Assembly: GCF_039613825.1 (NCBI RefSeq)
Contig: NZ_CP154826.1
Span: 682,001-746,000 of the forward strand
Origin: Diaminobutyricibacter sp. McL0608
GTDB taxonomy: Bacteria > Actinomycetota > Actinomycetes > Actinomycetales > Microbacteriaceae
Reading direction: 5' to 3'
Length of the DNA: 64,000 nt
Below are positions 33,531 through 44,410 of this stretch, one piece after another (position 1 is the stretch's first letter; the number at the start of each line of letters is the position of its first letter). Made by a program: the position numbers and the translations under genes. The notes under the pieces were generated by a model. The model saw only the letters and a list, made by a program, of their open reading frames with translations, searched no databases and was not told the DNA's origin.

Positions 33531-34694
33531 GTGAGCACCCTGCTCGAGGACGCATTCAGCATCCAACCCCTGCTCAGCGACGAGGAGCGCGGATGGGCCG
33601 CCACGGCGCGCACATTCGCGACCGAGCGCATCCTGCCGGTCATCGAGCAGGACTTCGAAGACAAACACTTCCGGCGCGAATTCGTCGGCGAACTCGGCGC
33701 GCTCGGCCTGCTCGGAATGCACCTCACAGACGAGGGATGCGCGGGCGCGGGCGCGGTCAGCTACGGGCTGGTCTGTCTGGAGCTCGAAGCGGCGGACAGC
33801 GGATGGCGCACTTTCGTATCGGTGCAGGGATCGCTGGCGATGAGCGCGATCTCGAAATTCGGCTCCGATGAACAGAAGCACGAATGGCTGCCGCCGCTGG
33901 CGCGCGGCGAGCGGATCGGTTGCTTCGCGCTCACGGAGCCGGGCGGAGGCAGTGACCCCTCGGGGATGCTCACCTTCGCCCACCGCGACGGCGACGACTG
34001 GGTGATCCGCGGGAGCAAACGGTGGATCGGACTCGCGAGCATCGCAGACGTCGCGGTCGTCTGGGCGGCGACGGACGACGGCGTGCGCGGGTTCCTGGTG
34101 CCGACCTCGACGCCCGGCTTCACGGCGACGCCGATCGACGGGAAGCTGTCGATGCGGGCATCCATCCAGTGCGATGTGGTGCTCGACGATGTGCGGGTGC
34201 CCGGTGAGGCGCTGCTTCCCGGCGCGCGTGGACTGTCGGGGCCGTTCAGCTGCCTGAACGAAGCCAGATACGGGATCGTGTGGGGAGCGATGGGCGCCGC
34301 ACGGTCGTGCCTCGAGGCGGCACTCGGACGCGCGACGAGCCGCGAAGTCTTCGGCAAGCCGATCGGGGCGACGCAGCTGGTGCAGCAGAAACTCGCCAAC
34401 ATGTTCGTCGAATACGAGAAAGGCGTGCTGCTCGCCCTCCACCTCGGGCGCCTCAAAGAGCGCGGCGAGCTGACCCCGACCCAGATCAGCGTCGGAAAAC
34501 TCAACAGCGTGCGCGAGGCGCTCTCGATCGCGGGTGAGGCGCGCAGCATCCTCGGCGGCGACGGGATCACCAGCGAATTCCCGGTGATGCGCCATCTCGC
34601 AAACCTCGAGTCGGTGCGCACGTACGAGGGGACTGATGAGATCCACACGCTCGTGCTCGGGCGCGCGCTCACCGGGCTGGCGGCGTTCTCGTGA
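33531..34694 (+). CDS. Acyl-CoA dehydrogenase, glutaryl-CoA dehydrogenase-like
   Basis: The 387-residue flavoprotein has the ACAD pattern (FALTEPGGGSDPSGM, KRWIGLASIADVAVVWA, catalytic Glu in VRTYEGTDEIHTLVLGRAL). The segment NEARYGIVWGAMGAARSCLEAAL is especially like glutaryl-CoA dehydrogenases, whose decarboxylating members make crotonyl-CoA. The start is GTG 33531. It overlaps the next gene by 4 bp. Confidence 0.84.
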   Translation: MSTLLEDAFSIQPLLSDEERGWAATARTFATERILPVIEQDFEDKHFRREFVGELGALGLLGMHLTDEGCAGAGAVSYGLVCLELEAADSGWRTFVSVQGSLAMSAISKFGSDEQKHEWLPPLARGERIGCFALTEPGGGSDPSGMLTFAHRDGDDWVIRGSKRWIGLASIADVAVVWAATDDGVRGFLVPTSTPGFTATPIDGKLSMRASIQCDVVLDDVRVPGEALLPGARGLSGPFSCLNEARYGIVWGAMGAARSCLEAALGRATSREVFGKPIGATQLVQQKLANMFVEYEKGVLLALHLGRLKERGELTPTQISVGKLNSVREALSIAGEARSILGGDGITSEFPVMRHLANLESVRTYEGTDEIHTLVLGRALTGLAAFS

Positions 34695-36193
34695 GTGGCG
34701 ACGGGGTTCCGGTCGTGGGTGGCGCTGCGGGCGCTGCGGTCGCGGGTGGCGCTGCGGGCGTCGACGCGGCAGCGAGGGCGGCTGCATCGAGCGGAATCGA
34801 GTCGGCGTCGCGTGAGGAGCGGGCCGCGTGGCTGGAGGCGCTCGCCGCCGCCCTCGAGGCGGACCGGGGCGAACTCGTCGCGATCGCGCACCGCGAGACG
34901 CACCTGAGCGAGACGCGACTCGACGGCGAAGTGACGCGGACGGCAGCGCAGCTGCGGTTCTTCGCAGGCGTCGCCCGCGAAGGAAGCTACCTCGAGGCGA
35001 CGCTGGACTCGCCTGATCCGACGACGATCCCGCCGCGCCCCGACCTCCGCCGGATGCTGCGGCCGCTCGGTCCTGTCGCCGTCTTCACCGCATCCAATTT
35101 CCCGTTCGCGTTCTCGGTGCTCGGCAACGACACGGCCTCGGCGCTCGCCGCGGGCTGTGCGGTCGTCGTGAAGGCGCATCCGGGGCACCCGGAACTGTCG
35201 CGGCGGACGGCCGGGCTCGCGGTCGCCGCGCTCGCCTCGGCGGGGGCGCCCGACGGGATCCTCTCGCTCGTCGAAGGAGTGGAGGCGGGCGTGGCGCTGG
35301 TGCAGCATCCGTCGATCGCTGCTGTGGGATTCACCGGATCCGTGCGGGGCGGCCGGGCGCTGTTCGACCTGGCGTGTGCACGGCGGGCGCCGATCCCGTT
35401 CTATGGGGAGCTGGGGAGCATCAACCCGGTGGTCGTGACGCCGGCGGCGGCGCAGGAGCGGGCGGCCGACCTCGCAGCCGGCCTGGTCGGGTCCTTCACC
35501 CGCGACGGCGGCCAGTACTGTACGAAGCCCGGACTCGTGTTCGCGCCGTCGGACAGCGGGTTCGTGGATGCGCTGGCTTCGGTGCTGGCGGATGCACCGG
35601 CGCAGCGGCTGCTGACGGATGGGATGAGCGGTGCGTTCGCCGATGGCGCGTCCGCGTTCGCTGGACGCGACGATGTCGAGGTCATCGGCACAGTGCGCGC
35701 GTCTGACACCGATGTCGAGGTCGCCGAGGCGAGTTCGCCGGTGGTCATCGTCGTGGAGGCGGCGACGTTCCTGGCGTCGAGGGAGGACTTTCTGGCCGAA
35801 TGTTTCGGCCCGTTGACGGTCGTGGTGGGTTACGCAGACTCAGCGGAGCTGTCGGCAGCGGTCGGTGTGCTGGAGGGGTCGCTGACAGCGACGATCCAGC
35901 ATGCGGGGGATGAGGATGTCGCTCCTCTGACGGACGCTCTGTCTCGCATCGCCGGGCGGGTCGTCTTCAACGGGTGGCCGACGGGCGTCGCGATCGCGTG
36001 GGCGCAGCACCACGGGGGTTCGTGGCCGTCGACGACGGCATCCGTGCACACGTCGGTCGGTGCTTCGGCGATCCGGCGTTTCCTGACGCCGATCGCGTAC
36101 CAGGATGCTCCCCAGTCCGTGTTGCCGGCTGAGCTGCAGGACGGTAACCCGCTGCGCATCCCGCGTCGCGAGAACGGCGCGCTGGGGGCGTAG
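34691..36193 (+). CDS. Aldehyde dehydrogenase, alpha-ketoglutarate-semialdehyde dehydrogenase-like
   Basis: The 500-residue protein has FTASNFPFAFSVLGNDTASALAAG in part, GFTGSVRGGRALFDLA, GELGSINPVVVTPAA and the catalytic Cys in GGQYCTKPGLVF. This is the pattern of the NADP-dependent 2,5-dioxovalerate (KGSA) dehydrogenase group rather than GabD. The N-terminal ~25 residues are a Gly/Ala stretch. The GTG start overlaps the previous stop by 4 bp. Its role in the pathway is not certain. Confidence 0.82.
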   Translation: MSGDGVPVVGGAAGAAVAGGAAGVDAAARAAASSGIESASREERAAWLEALAAALEADRGELVAIAHRETHLSETRLDGEVTRTAAQLRFFAGVAREGSYLEATLDSPDPTTIPPRPDLRRMLRPLGPVAVFTASNFPFAFSVLGNDTASALAAGCAVVVKAHPGHPELSRRTAGLAVAALASAGAPDGILSLVEGVEAGVALVQHPSIAAVGFTGSVRGGRALFDLACARRAPIPFYGELGSINPVVVTPAAAQERAADLAAGLVGSFTRDGGQYCTKPGLVFAPSDSGFVDALASVLADAPAQRLLTDGMSGAFADGASAFAGRDDVEVIGTVRASDTDVEVAEASSPVVIVVEAATFLASREDFLAECFGPLTVVVGYADSAELSAAVGVLEGSLTATIQHAGDEDVAPLTDALSRIAGRVVFNGWPTGVAIAWAQHHGGSWPSTTASVHTSVGASAIRRFLTPIAYQDAPQSVLPAELQDGNPLRIPRRENGALGA

Positions 36194-36253
36194 CACGGTT
36201 CGCGCACCGGCGCGCGGGCCCGCGCGTGCGTAGCGTTGGTCGCGAGACCGTCT

Positions 36254-36299
36254 GTTCCGGTCGAGCGCGCCTGTTATGCGTGGCGCTCTCGACCGGGAC
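36254..36299. terminator. Hairpin E, bidirectional terminator between convergent genes
   Basis: Arms GTTCCGGTCGAGCGCGC (36254-36270) and GCGCTCTCGACCGGGAC (36283-36299) pair at 15 of 17 positions. It sits between the stops of the plus-strand dehydrogenase (36193) and the minus-strand aminotransferase (36327). Confidence 0.65.
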
Positions 36300-36326
36300 T
36301 GTCGCTCTCGGTGAGGGCGGGCCGGA

Positions 36327-37778
36327 CTATTCCGTGAAACGGTCGGCGACGGTGAGGGCTGCGTCGATGGCGGCGAGGCCGTGACGCAGTTCGCCTTCGC
36401 TGATGATCAGCGGCGGTGCGATGTGGATGCGGTTGAAGTGGGTGAACGGCCAGACTCCCGCAGCCTTGCAGGCGGCGGCGACCTCGCCCATCGGTGCTGC
36501 GTCGGCGCCGGCGGCGTTGAACGGGACCAGGGGTTCGCGCGTGTCGCGCGACCGCACCAGTTCGAGCGCCCAGCACATCCCGCGACCGCGGACCTCGCCG
36601 AGTGACGGGTGGCGTGCGAGCCAGGACGTGATCTCGGGTTCGATGACGCGTTCGCCGAGGTCCCGGACGCGTCCGAGGATGTCGTCGCGCTCGAACACGT
36701 CGAACGTCGCGACGCCGGCAGCGCAGGCGAGCGGATGCCCGGAGTAGGTGAGACCACCCTCGAACGAGACGTCGTCGAAGAACGATGCGATGCGGTCGGA
36801 GATGACGACGCCACCGAGGGGCACGTAGCCGGAGTTGACCCCTTTGGCGAAGGTGATCAGGTCGGGGGTGACCCCGAACGCGTCGACCGCGAACCACTCG
36901 CCGATACGGCCGAATCCGACCATCACTTCGTCGGCGATGTAGACGATCCCGTACTTGTCGCAGAGTTCGCGCACTCCGGCCAGATAGCCGGGCGGGGGAA
37001 CGAGCACACCGTTGGTGCCGACGACCGTCTCCATGATGATGGCGGCCACCGTTGCAGCGCCTTCGAGCACGATGACGTTCTCCAGGTGTTCGAGCGCGCG
37101 CTGGGTCTCTTCCTGGGGCGTGGACGCGTGGAACGCCGACCGGTACAGGTACGGGCCGAAGAAATGCGCGACCGAGGAGTCGCTCGGCTCGTTCGCCCAG
37201 CGACGCGGGTCGCCCGTCAGCGAGATCGCCGTCGAGGTGCCGCCGTGGTAGGAGCGGTACATCGAGAGCACCTTGCGGCGACCGGTGACGCGGCGTGCCA
37301 TGCGGACGGCATACTCATTGGCGTCGGCCCCGCCGTTGGTGAAGAAGACCTTGTTGAGGTCGCCGGGCGCCACGCTCGCGACACGGCGAGCGAGTTCGCC
37401 GCGGACGTCGCTGGCCATCGACGGCTGGATCGTGGCCAGTCTCCCCGCCTGATCCTGGATCGCGCGCACGAGGTCCGGATGCTGGTGCCCGAGGTTGAGG
37501 TTGACGAGCTGCGAGCTGAAGTCGAGGTAGGCGTTGCCCTCGTAGTCCCAGAACGTCGAGCCTTCACCTGCGGCGACCGGAAGCGGGTTGATCTGCGCCT
37601 GCGCACTCCAGGAGTGGAAGACGTGCTTGCGGTCGTCGGACCGCACCTGCTGCTCCGCGGCCGCGTCGCCGAACGGATGCTCGGTGCCGACCCTGTCGAG
37701 GTAGCCGGTCACGGTTCCGGTCACGGCGCCGGTCACAGCGCCCGTCACCGCATCCGTTGCCTGAATGGTGTCTGTCAT
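36327..37778 (-). CDS. Class III aminotransferase (GABA / putrescine / 5-aminovalerate type)
   Basis: The 483-residue PLP enzyme has YEGNAYLDFSSQLVNLNLGH, FFTNGGADANEYAVRMAR, YRSYHGGTSTAISLTGDPRR, IADEVMVGFGRIGEWFA, the PLP-lysine in LITFAKGVNSGYVPLGG, and GLTYSGHPLACAAG. The N-terminus has a tandem repeat coding AVTGAVTGAVTGTVTG from 12-bp DNA units; this part is not conserved-looking and the true N-terminus could be shorter. With the dehydrogenase 11 bp upstream it should form an omega-amino-acid or diamine catabolic pair. Confidence 0.85.
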   Translation of the reverse strand: MTDTIQATDAVTGAVTGAVTGTVTGYLDRVGTEHPFGDAAAEQQVRSDDRKHVFHSWSAQAQINPLPVAAGEGSTFWDYEGNAYLDFSSQLVNLNLGHQHPDLVRAIQDQAGRLATIQPSMASDVRGELARRVASVAPGDLNKVFFTNGGADANEYAVRMARRVTGRRKVLSMYRSYHGGTSTAISLTGDPRRWANEPSDSSVAHFFGPYLYRSAFHASTPQEETQRALEHLENVIVLEGAATVAAIIMETVVGTNGVLVPPPGYLAGVRELCDKYGIVYIADEVMVGFGRIGEWFAVDAFGVTPDLITFAKGVNSGYVPLGGVVISDRIASFFDDVSFEGGLTYSGHPLACAAGVATFDVFERDDILGRVRDLGERVIEPEITSWLARHPSLGEVRGRGMCWALELVRSRDTREPLVPFNAAGADAAPMGEVAAACKAAGVWPFTHFNRIHIAPPLIISEGELRHGLAAIDAALTVADRFTE

Positions 37779-37789
37779 CGTTGTGCCTT

Positions 37790-39274
<1,485 letters not shown>

Positions 39275-39398
39275 GAACGGCCTACCTCTCTGAACGGGCC
39301 GGCGGCCGCACGCCTTCGCGCGACGCTGCCGGACAAAATGCCCGGGCTGGGCACTAGGCTTACACCCCAATGATTGCAGAGCAGTTCGGGAGGACTCC

Positions 39399-41042
39399 TT
39401 GCCAGATCGTCGCAGCTTTGGTGTCGACAGTACACATCGTCCGATGAACAGCGCGCCCGCGGGTGATGCCGCAGTCGTGCTGCCGACGATCCGCGAGGTG
39501 CTCCATTTCGAGGATGTCGCAGGCGCGTTGCCGGAGGTGTTGGCCGGTGCTGACCACCTCGACAGGCCCGTGCGCTGGGTTCACGTCACCGAGACGGCCT
39601 CCGTCGCCCACCTTGTGAGCGGAGGCGAGCTGCTGCTCTCGACCGGCGTCGGCTGGCCGAGCGACGACGCGGGGCTGCGCGGTTTCATCGCCCAGCTCGT
39701 CAGCGCCGGTATCGCCGGTCTCGTGCTCGAGCTGGGCGTGCGCTTCGACGCGGTTCCTCCCGCGCTGATCGCGGAGGCAGGCGCACTCGGGCTTCCGCTG
39801 ATCGTGCTGCACCGTGAAGCCCGCTTCGTGGCCATCACGGAGGCGGTGCACTCCCGGATCATCTCGGACCAGATGGCGGCCCTGCGCGCCCGGGATGACA
39901 TCCACGCTCTCTTCACCGAGCTGAGCCTCCGGGGGAGCCCCGCCGACTTCATCGTCTCGCAGGTCGGGCGCGTGCTCGGCGCCCCGGTGGTTCTCGAGAA
40001 CCTCAACCACCAGGTCGTCGCGCTCGAAGCGCTCGACGCGGGAGACGACGTGCTCGACGAGTGGGAACAGCGCTCCCGGCTCGCACACCGCTCGCAGGAC
40101 ACCGACTGGTTGATCACGCCGGTCGAAGCCAGAGGGATCCGCTGGGGCCATCTCATCGCCCTCCCCGGCGACCCCCACCCTGCAGGACGGTCGAACGTGC
40201 TCGAGCAGGCCGCTGTCGCGCTTGCGCTCAGTCGTCTGGCCGATCGCGACGCCGACGAGTGGACGCGGCAGAGCCACGAGCACCTGCTCCGTGCCCTCGT
40301 CGGCGGGCGCTTCACCAGTGAGAGCGGACTCGTGGCCCGATTCGAGTCGGCGGGCATCGCGGTGCGCGGAAGGCGCCTGGTCGGCCTCGCGCTCGCGTCG
40401 CGTTCCGGCGCGGCAGATGCCCCCGCAGCGCTCAGCGCCGCGCGGGAGATCGGTGTCGACGCCCTTGCCGGGGCGCACCCCACAGCGCCCGGCGCGCAGC
40501 TCATCGTCGCCCTCTCCCTCGGCCAGAACCAGCAGCTGACCGATCACGCGCTCGACACCTTCGCTCGTCGTTATGCTCATGCAGCAAGTCTTCCCGTCGA
40601 GGAACTCGTCATTGCTGTCGGGGCGGAAGCTGTGGACATCCCGGGTCTCCTCGCGTCTGTGGAGGAAGCGACGGAGCTGCTCACCCGCAACGGCGGAACC
40701 AAGCGACGGAACCTCACCGTCTACCGGGTCGACAGCAGACCGTTGCTGCGATTCATCAACTCCTTCGGCAGTGACCCGCGGCTGCAGGCGCACAGCGAGC
40801 AGATGCTGCGACCGCTGATCGAGTACGACCTCGACAACGGGGGAGACCTCCTGGCGGTGCTGCACGCGTACGCCGCGAACCCCGGCAACCGCACCAAGGC
40901 CGCCGCGTCGAGCCATCTCTCGCGCTCCGTCTTCTACCAGCGGATCGCACTCATCGAGGACCTCCTCGGCGCCGACCTCGACGACGGCGAGACGGTCAGC
41001 GCCCTGCACGCCGCCCTCCTGGCCCGCCGCACCCCTGCCTGA
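39399..41042 (+). CDS. PucR-family transcriptional regulator
   Basis: The product is about 547 residues with the PucR layout: N-terminal domain LPTIREVLHFEDVAGALPEV, a middle region with GGDEF-like character and a C-terminal HTH (YAANPGNRTKAAASSHLSRSVFYQRIALIEDLL in outline). TTG 39399 has a good GGGAGGA upstream; ATG 39444 is the alternative without such a site. It is divergent from the mmsA-aminotransferase pair (124 bp apart) and probably activates it. Confidence 0.82.
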   Translation: MPDRRSFGVDSTHRPMNSAPAGDAAVVLPTIREVLHFEDVAGALPEVLAGADHLDRPVRWVHVTETASVAHLVSGGELLLSTGVGWPSDDAGLRGFIAQLVSAGIAGLVLELGVRFDAVPPALIAEAGALGLPLIVLHREARFVAITEAVHSRIISDQMAALRARDDIHALFTELSLRGSPADFIVSQVGRVLGAPVVLENLNHQVVALEALDAGDDVLDEWEQRSRLAHRSQDTDWLITPVEARGIRWGHLIALPGDPHPAGRSNVLEQAAVALALSRLADRDADEWTRQSHEHLLRALVGGRFTSESGLVARFESAGIAVRGRRLVGLALASRSGAADAPAALSAAREIGVDALAGAHPTAPGAQLIVALSLGQNQQLTDHALDTFARRYAHAASLPVEELVIAVGAEAVDIPGLLASVEEATELLTRNGGTKRRNLTVYRVDSRPLLRFINSFGSDPRLQAHSEQMLRPLIEYDLDNGGDLLAVLHAYAANPGNRTKAAASSHLSRSVFYQRIALIEDLLGADLDDGETVSALHAALLARRTPA

Positions 41043-41045
41043 CCT

Positions 41046-41104
41046 GCGAAAGGTGCGAGAAGTAGTCAATCGAACGGTCGAACTCCACTTCTCGCACCTT
41101 TCGC
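41046..41104. repeat. Hairpin B1 overlapping the 3' end of the endonuclease-domain gene
   Basis: Perfect 18-bp arms GCGAAAGGTGCGAGAAGT (41046-41063) and ACTTCTCGCACCTTTCGC (41087-41104). The gene's last 13 codons run into it and its stop codon lies in the loop. The arms are the same as in hairpin B2. Confidence 0.9.
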
Positions 41105-42025
41105 GGGCAAAAGTCCCAGGCGCCTCAGCCGATCCTCGAATTCTCGCCGCGACCCGAACAGATGCTTCGAGGTGACCCGGACCACCTGGTAGCCGGCACG
41201 TTTGAACAGTTCCTCGCGATCGATATCGCGCTGCCATTGCTCGGGATCGACGCGGTGCCCGTCTCCTTCGTATTCGAACGTCACACGATCGTCGGGAAGG
41301 AGCAGATCGGGATGCAGCACCATGCGCCCTGCGACGATGACCGGCGGCTGGACGACAGGCTCCGGGAGCCCTGCCTCCACCAGCCGAAGGCGGAGGAGCG
41401 TCTCGGGAGGTGAGTCGGCTCCGAATCGGATGCGTTCCAGCGCCGTGGCGCGATGGACGGCGCCACGCTTCGAACCGTACCGTGCGCAGGCGTCCGCGAG
41501 CGCGACGATGTCGAGAATCGGTGCCCGGTTGCGCGACCCGACGAGAAAGTCTCCGGCTGCGACCAGGTCGGATGGCCCGATCACTGTCGACAATTGGCAC
41601 CAGATGTCGACCGGGGAGCAGGAAGGGTACTTGCTCCCCGTCGTACCGACCCGGACATCGGCCGAGATCCGATGCCCCATGACACCCGCTGCGCGTGGGG
41701 GCGTCCGCGGCGCACGAACGCTGACGTGTACCGAATCGGCCCGCATCTGGGGAGGCAGGGGAATGCCGACCAGTGCAGCTCCGGTCGTGTGACTGAACCA
41801 CTGTCCTGGCAGCATTCGAACGAGGTACGCGTCGCATGCCCTGCGCACCTGATCGAGATCTCGCGAAGAGGAATCGTGCTGACCGGCAAGCACATTCACG
41901 CCGTAGAAGGGATGCTCGACTGTCCGTGCACGCAGCCGCCACGGGCCGACTCCGCGGTCGGCAGCATCCGCCGTGGAGAAATGGATCGAACGAAGCTCGG
42001 GCGGGAGATCAAGAGGGTGCCTCAT
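41066..42025 (-). CDS. Endonuclease-domain protein (DUF559 / Vsr-like), intact
   Basis: The 319-residue protein has an N-terminal AbiEi-type helical region (PWRLRARTVEHPFYGVNV; MLPGQWFSHTTGAALVGIPLP) and a C-terminal PD-(D/E)xK-like domain. Likely active-site positions are D240 (VLHPDLLLP), E251 (VTFEYEGDGHR) and D268 (QRDIDREELFKRAGYQVVRV). It is the intact paralogue of the pseudogene at 18380-19148. It is bracketed by matching hairpins; the last residues (AKGARSGVRPFD) are encoded by the downstream hairpin. It sits alone between a PucR gene and the cupin/transport operon, with no methylase. Function unknown. Confidence 0.8.
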   Translation of the reverse strand: MRHPLDLPPELRSIHFSTADAADRGVGPWRLRARTVEHPFYGVNVLAGQHDSSSRDLDQVRRACDAYLVRMLPGQWFSHTTGAALVGIPLPPQMRADSVHVSVRAPRTPPRAAGVMGHRISADVRVGTTGSKYPSCSPVDIWCQLSTVIGPSDLVAAGDFLVGSRNRAPILDIVALADACARYGSKRGAVHRATALERIRFGADSPPETLLRLRLVEAGLPEPVVQPPVIVAGRMVLHPDLLLPDDRVTFEYEGDGHRVDPEQWQRDIDREELFKRAGYQVVRVTSKHLFGSRREFEDRLRRLGLLPAKGARSGVRPFD

Positions 42026-42116
42026 AGTACAAGGCTGGCGGCAGGCCTGGACCGTCCGAAAGGCACCCGGGAGATCTGTGGAGAGCGGTCGACGCGCTCG
42101 ACGCGGTCGACGCGCT

Positions 42117-42173
42117 CGAAAGGTGCGAGAAGTGGTCAAACGGCTGCGAATAGTCCACTTCTCGCACCTTTCG
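42117..42173. repeat. Hairpin B2 upstream of the endonuclease-domain gene
   Basis: Perfect 19-bp arms CGAAAGGTGCGAGAAGTGG (42117-42135) and CCACTTCTCGCACCTTTCG (42155-42173), 92 bp before the gene start. It shares 17 arm bases with hairpin B1 and parts of the loop (TTGAC next to the right arm on the minus strand). Upstream, 42089-42119 contains a short GTCGACGCGCTCGACGC tandem repeat. Confidence 0.9.
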
Positions 42174-42182
42174 GCGCCGAGC

Positions 42183-42527
42183 TCAGCCCAGGTACACCTT
42201 CCGCAGCGTCTCGGTCACCGTCCACACCGTGCGCGCCCCCGCGCGCAACTGCACCACGTCGCCCGGCCCGAGCAGCATCCACGTGCCCGTATCGACGAAC
42301 TCCACCGTCGCCCGGCCCGAGACGACCACGAAGAGCTCATCCGCTTCGACGTCGCTCATCGCGCCGGGCGTCATCTCCCACACGCCGACCTCGTGACCGG
42401 CGAACGAACCCAGGGCAGCAGACCCCGTCGCAGGCGAACCGGTCACGACCTGCTCGTGCGGGATGGGCTCGTGGTCGAGCACGAGGTCGACGGCGCCGAT
42501 GCGGCCGACCCTTTCGAGTACATCCAT
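42183..42527 (-). CDS. Small cupin-domain protein (Cupin_3/DUF861 type)
   Basis: A 114-residue single-cupin protein (GVWEMTPGAMSDVEADELFVVVSGRATVEFVD, then MLLGPGDVVQLRAGARTVWTV). Such proteins are often last in amine or ureide catabolic operons. AGGAGC precedes ATG 42527; the permease gene lies 9 bp upstream, so it is part of the transport operon. The biochemical role is unclear. Confidence 0.8.
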   Translation of the reverse strand: MDVLERVGRIGAVDLVLDHEPIPHEQVVTGSPATGSAALGSFAGHEVGVWEMTPGAMSDVEADELFVVVSGRATVEFVDTGTWMLLGPGDVVQLRAGARTVWTVTETLRKVYLG

Positions 42528-42536
42528 GCTGTGCTC

Positions 42537-43454
42537 CTATGCGCTGGCGAGGGTTTTGGCCATCTCTTCGGCGTTCGCCCCGCCGCGCCGGAGCACGAGG
42601 GCGACGACCGCGAGGGCGACCAGGGTGAGTATGAACATGACGGTGGAGACGGCGGCGATCTCGGGGCGGAGCCCGACCTTCAGCGAGCTGAAGATGTAGA
42701 CCGGCCAGGGTGTGGATCCGGGCACCTGCACGAAGCTCGAGACGATCGTGTTGTCGAGGCTCAGTGTGAAGGACATGAGCGCACCGGCCCAGATCGCAGG
42801 GCTCGCGACGGGAAGCGTGATCTGCCAGAACCGTTTGAGCGGCGGCGCGTAGAGGTCGGCTGCCGCCTCTTCGAGCGATTCGTCCATCCCCTGCATCCTG
42901 GCGCGCACGATGAAGGTGACGACGGCGACGGACAGCACTGCGTGCGAGGTCACGAGTCGCACGAGGCCGTTGCTGAAGATCCCGATCCCGAAGTCGGTGC
43001 CGAGGCTGACGAACCAGGGCAGCATCGACACGGCATCGACGATCTCGGGCGTGAACAGGGTGATCGACAGCAGTACGGTAGCCCAGATCACCCAGTTGGC
43101 CTTCACCCGGGAGCGCGCGAGGGCGAGGCCGCCGAGGGTTCCGAGGATGGTCGACACGGCTGCGGCGCCGACGGCCGCCTCGAGCGAGGTGAACACGGAG
43201 CCGCGGATGACCGGGCTGGCCCACGCGCTCGTGTACGCCGTGAAGCCGAATCCCTGCCAGGTGGCGAGCAGGCGTCCGGTGTTGAACGAGTACGCGAGCA
43301 TCACGATGATCGGAAGGAACAGGAACAGGAAGACGAGCACGCCCCAGACCGTCAGTCCGATGCGGACGCCGTCGCGTCGCTTGCGGTTGAGCGGGACCTC
43401 GGCCGGTTCGACCGGGGCCGTCGCAGTCGAGGCACGGGTTTCGAGTACGGTCAT
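42537..43454 (-). CDS. potC: Polyamine-type ABC transporter permease (PotC-like)
   Basis: The 305-residue protein has six helices and the binding-protein-dependent transport signature (EEAAADLYAPPLKRFWQITLP VASPAIWAGAL in two parts). ATG 43454 overlaps the PotB-like stop by 4 bp. Similar in length and pattern to PotC/PotI of spermidine/putrescine importers. Confidence 0.87.
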   Translation of the reverse strand: MTVLETRASTATAPVEPAEVPLNRKRRDGVRIGLTVWGVLVFLFLFLPIIVMLAYSFNTGRLLATWQGFGFTAYTSAWASPVIRGSVFTSLEAAVGAAAVSTILGTLGGLALARSRVKANWVIWATVLLSITLFTPEIVDAVSMLPWFVSLGTDFGIGIFSNGLVRLVTSHAVLSVAVVTFIVRARMQGMDESLEEAAADLYAPPLKRFWQITLPVASPAIWAGALMSFTLSLDNTIVSSFVQVPGSTPWPVYIFSSLKVGLRPEIAAVSTVMFILTLVALAVVALVLRRGGANAEEMAKTLASA

Positions 43455-44410
43455 GCTGCACCTCCGGCTGCGGTGAAGTCGACGCGTCTCGCGCGCCGTA
43501 CGAAGAAGCGGATGAGCAGGGCCGCGCCGCCGACGACGACCACCGCCGCCGCGATGAACAGCATCAGAAGCACGGCCATCGCCGATCCGAGCGCCCAGTT
43601 CTGGGCCGTGTTGAACTGGCTGGCGACCAGCTGGCCGACCATGTTGCCTTGCGCGCCGCCGAGTACCGAGGCTGTGACGTAGTCGCCCATCAGCGGGATG
43701 AACACCAGCAGGCACCCGGATGCGATCCCCGGCGCGGCGACCGGCAACGTCACCTGCAGGAAGGTCCGCACCCGGTTCGCGCCGAGGTCGGCGCTCGCTT
43801 CACGCAGGGGAGCCCCGGCCCGGTCCATCGCCACGTACAGCGGCAGGATCATCAGAGGCAGGTAGTTGTACACGACGCCCAGCTGCACCGCCGCCTGCGA
43901 GTAGAGGATGTCGAGGCGTCCGTGGATGAGCCCCAGGTTCTGCAGAGTGTCCGAGAGGAAACCCTGCGGTGAGAGCACGATCTGCCAGCCGAGCGTGCGC
44001 ACGAGGAAGTTCGTCCAGAACGGCACGAGCACGAGCGCGAGGGCGAGCGCCCGGTAGCGCGGGTTCAGCTTGACGGCGAGCCAGTATGCGAACGGGATGG
44101 CGATCGCCAGGCAGATCGCGGTGCCGAGAAGCCCGATCTTGAGCGTGTTGAGGAACGTTCCGAGGAAGGTCGCGTCGAGCGCTTCACCGTAGCGGTCGAA
44201 CGACAGCCGGTCGTTGGCGTGCGCCGAGAACAGGTCCGGTTTGTAGCCGAAGCTGTACCAGAGCACCAGTGCGAGCGGAACGACGAAGAAGAACAGCACG
44301 AACGCCCAGGTGGGGAAGCCGGCGACGGTGGTTCCGGAGATCCGCTGGCGGGGACGCCGCGGCGCGCGGGTGGATGCGGATGCGAGGTCGAGCGATTCTG
44401 TCGTGGTCAT
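43451..44410 (-). CDS. potB: Polyamine-type ABC transporter permease (PotB-like)
   Basis: The 319-residue protein has six membrane helices and the EAA loop (REASADLGANRVRTFLQVTLP). Other family-like segments are PFWTNFLVRTLGWQIVL and FIPLMGDYVTASVLGG. The start overlaps the stop of the binding-protein gene by 1 bp. Confidence 0.87.
   Translation of the reverse strand: MTTTESLDLASASTRAPRRPRQRISGTTVAGFPTWAFVLFFFVVPLALVLWYSFGYKPDLFSAHANDRLSFDRYGEALDATFLGTFLNTLKIGLLGTAICLAIAIPFAYWLAVKLNPRYRALALALVLVPFWTNFLVRTLGWQIVLSPQGFLSDTLQNLGLIHGRLDILYSQAAVQLGVVYNYLPLMILPLYVAMDRAGAPLREASADLGANRVRTFLQVTLPVAAPGIASGCLLVFIPLMGDYVTASVLGGAQGNMVGQLVASQFNTAQNWALGSAMAVLLMLFIAAAVVVVGGAALLIRFFVRRARRVDFTAAGGAA

Noticed and set aside
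39360-41942. 860-codon minus-strand frame opposite the PucR gene
   Set aside because: Composition is typical of antisense shadow and the plus-strand PucR and minus-strand endonuclease genes are convincing.
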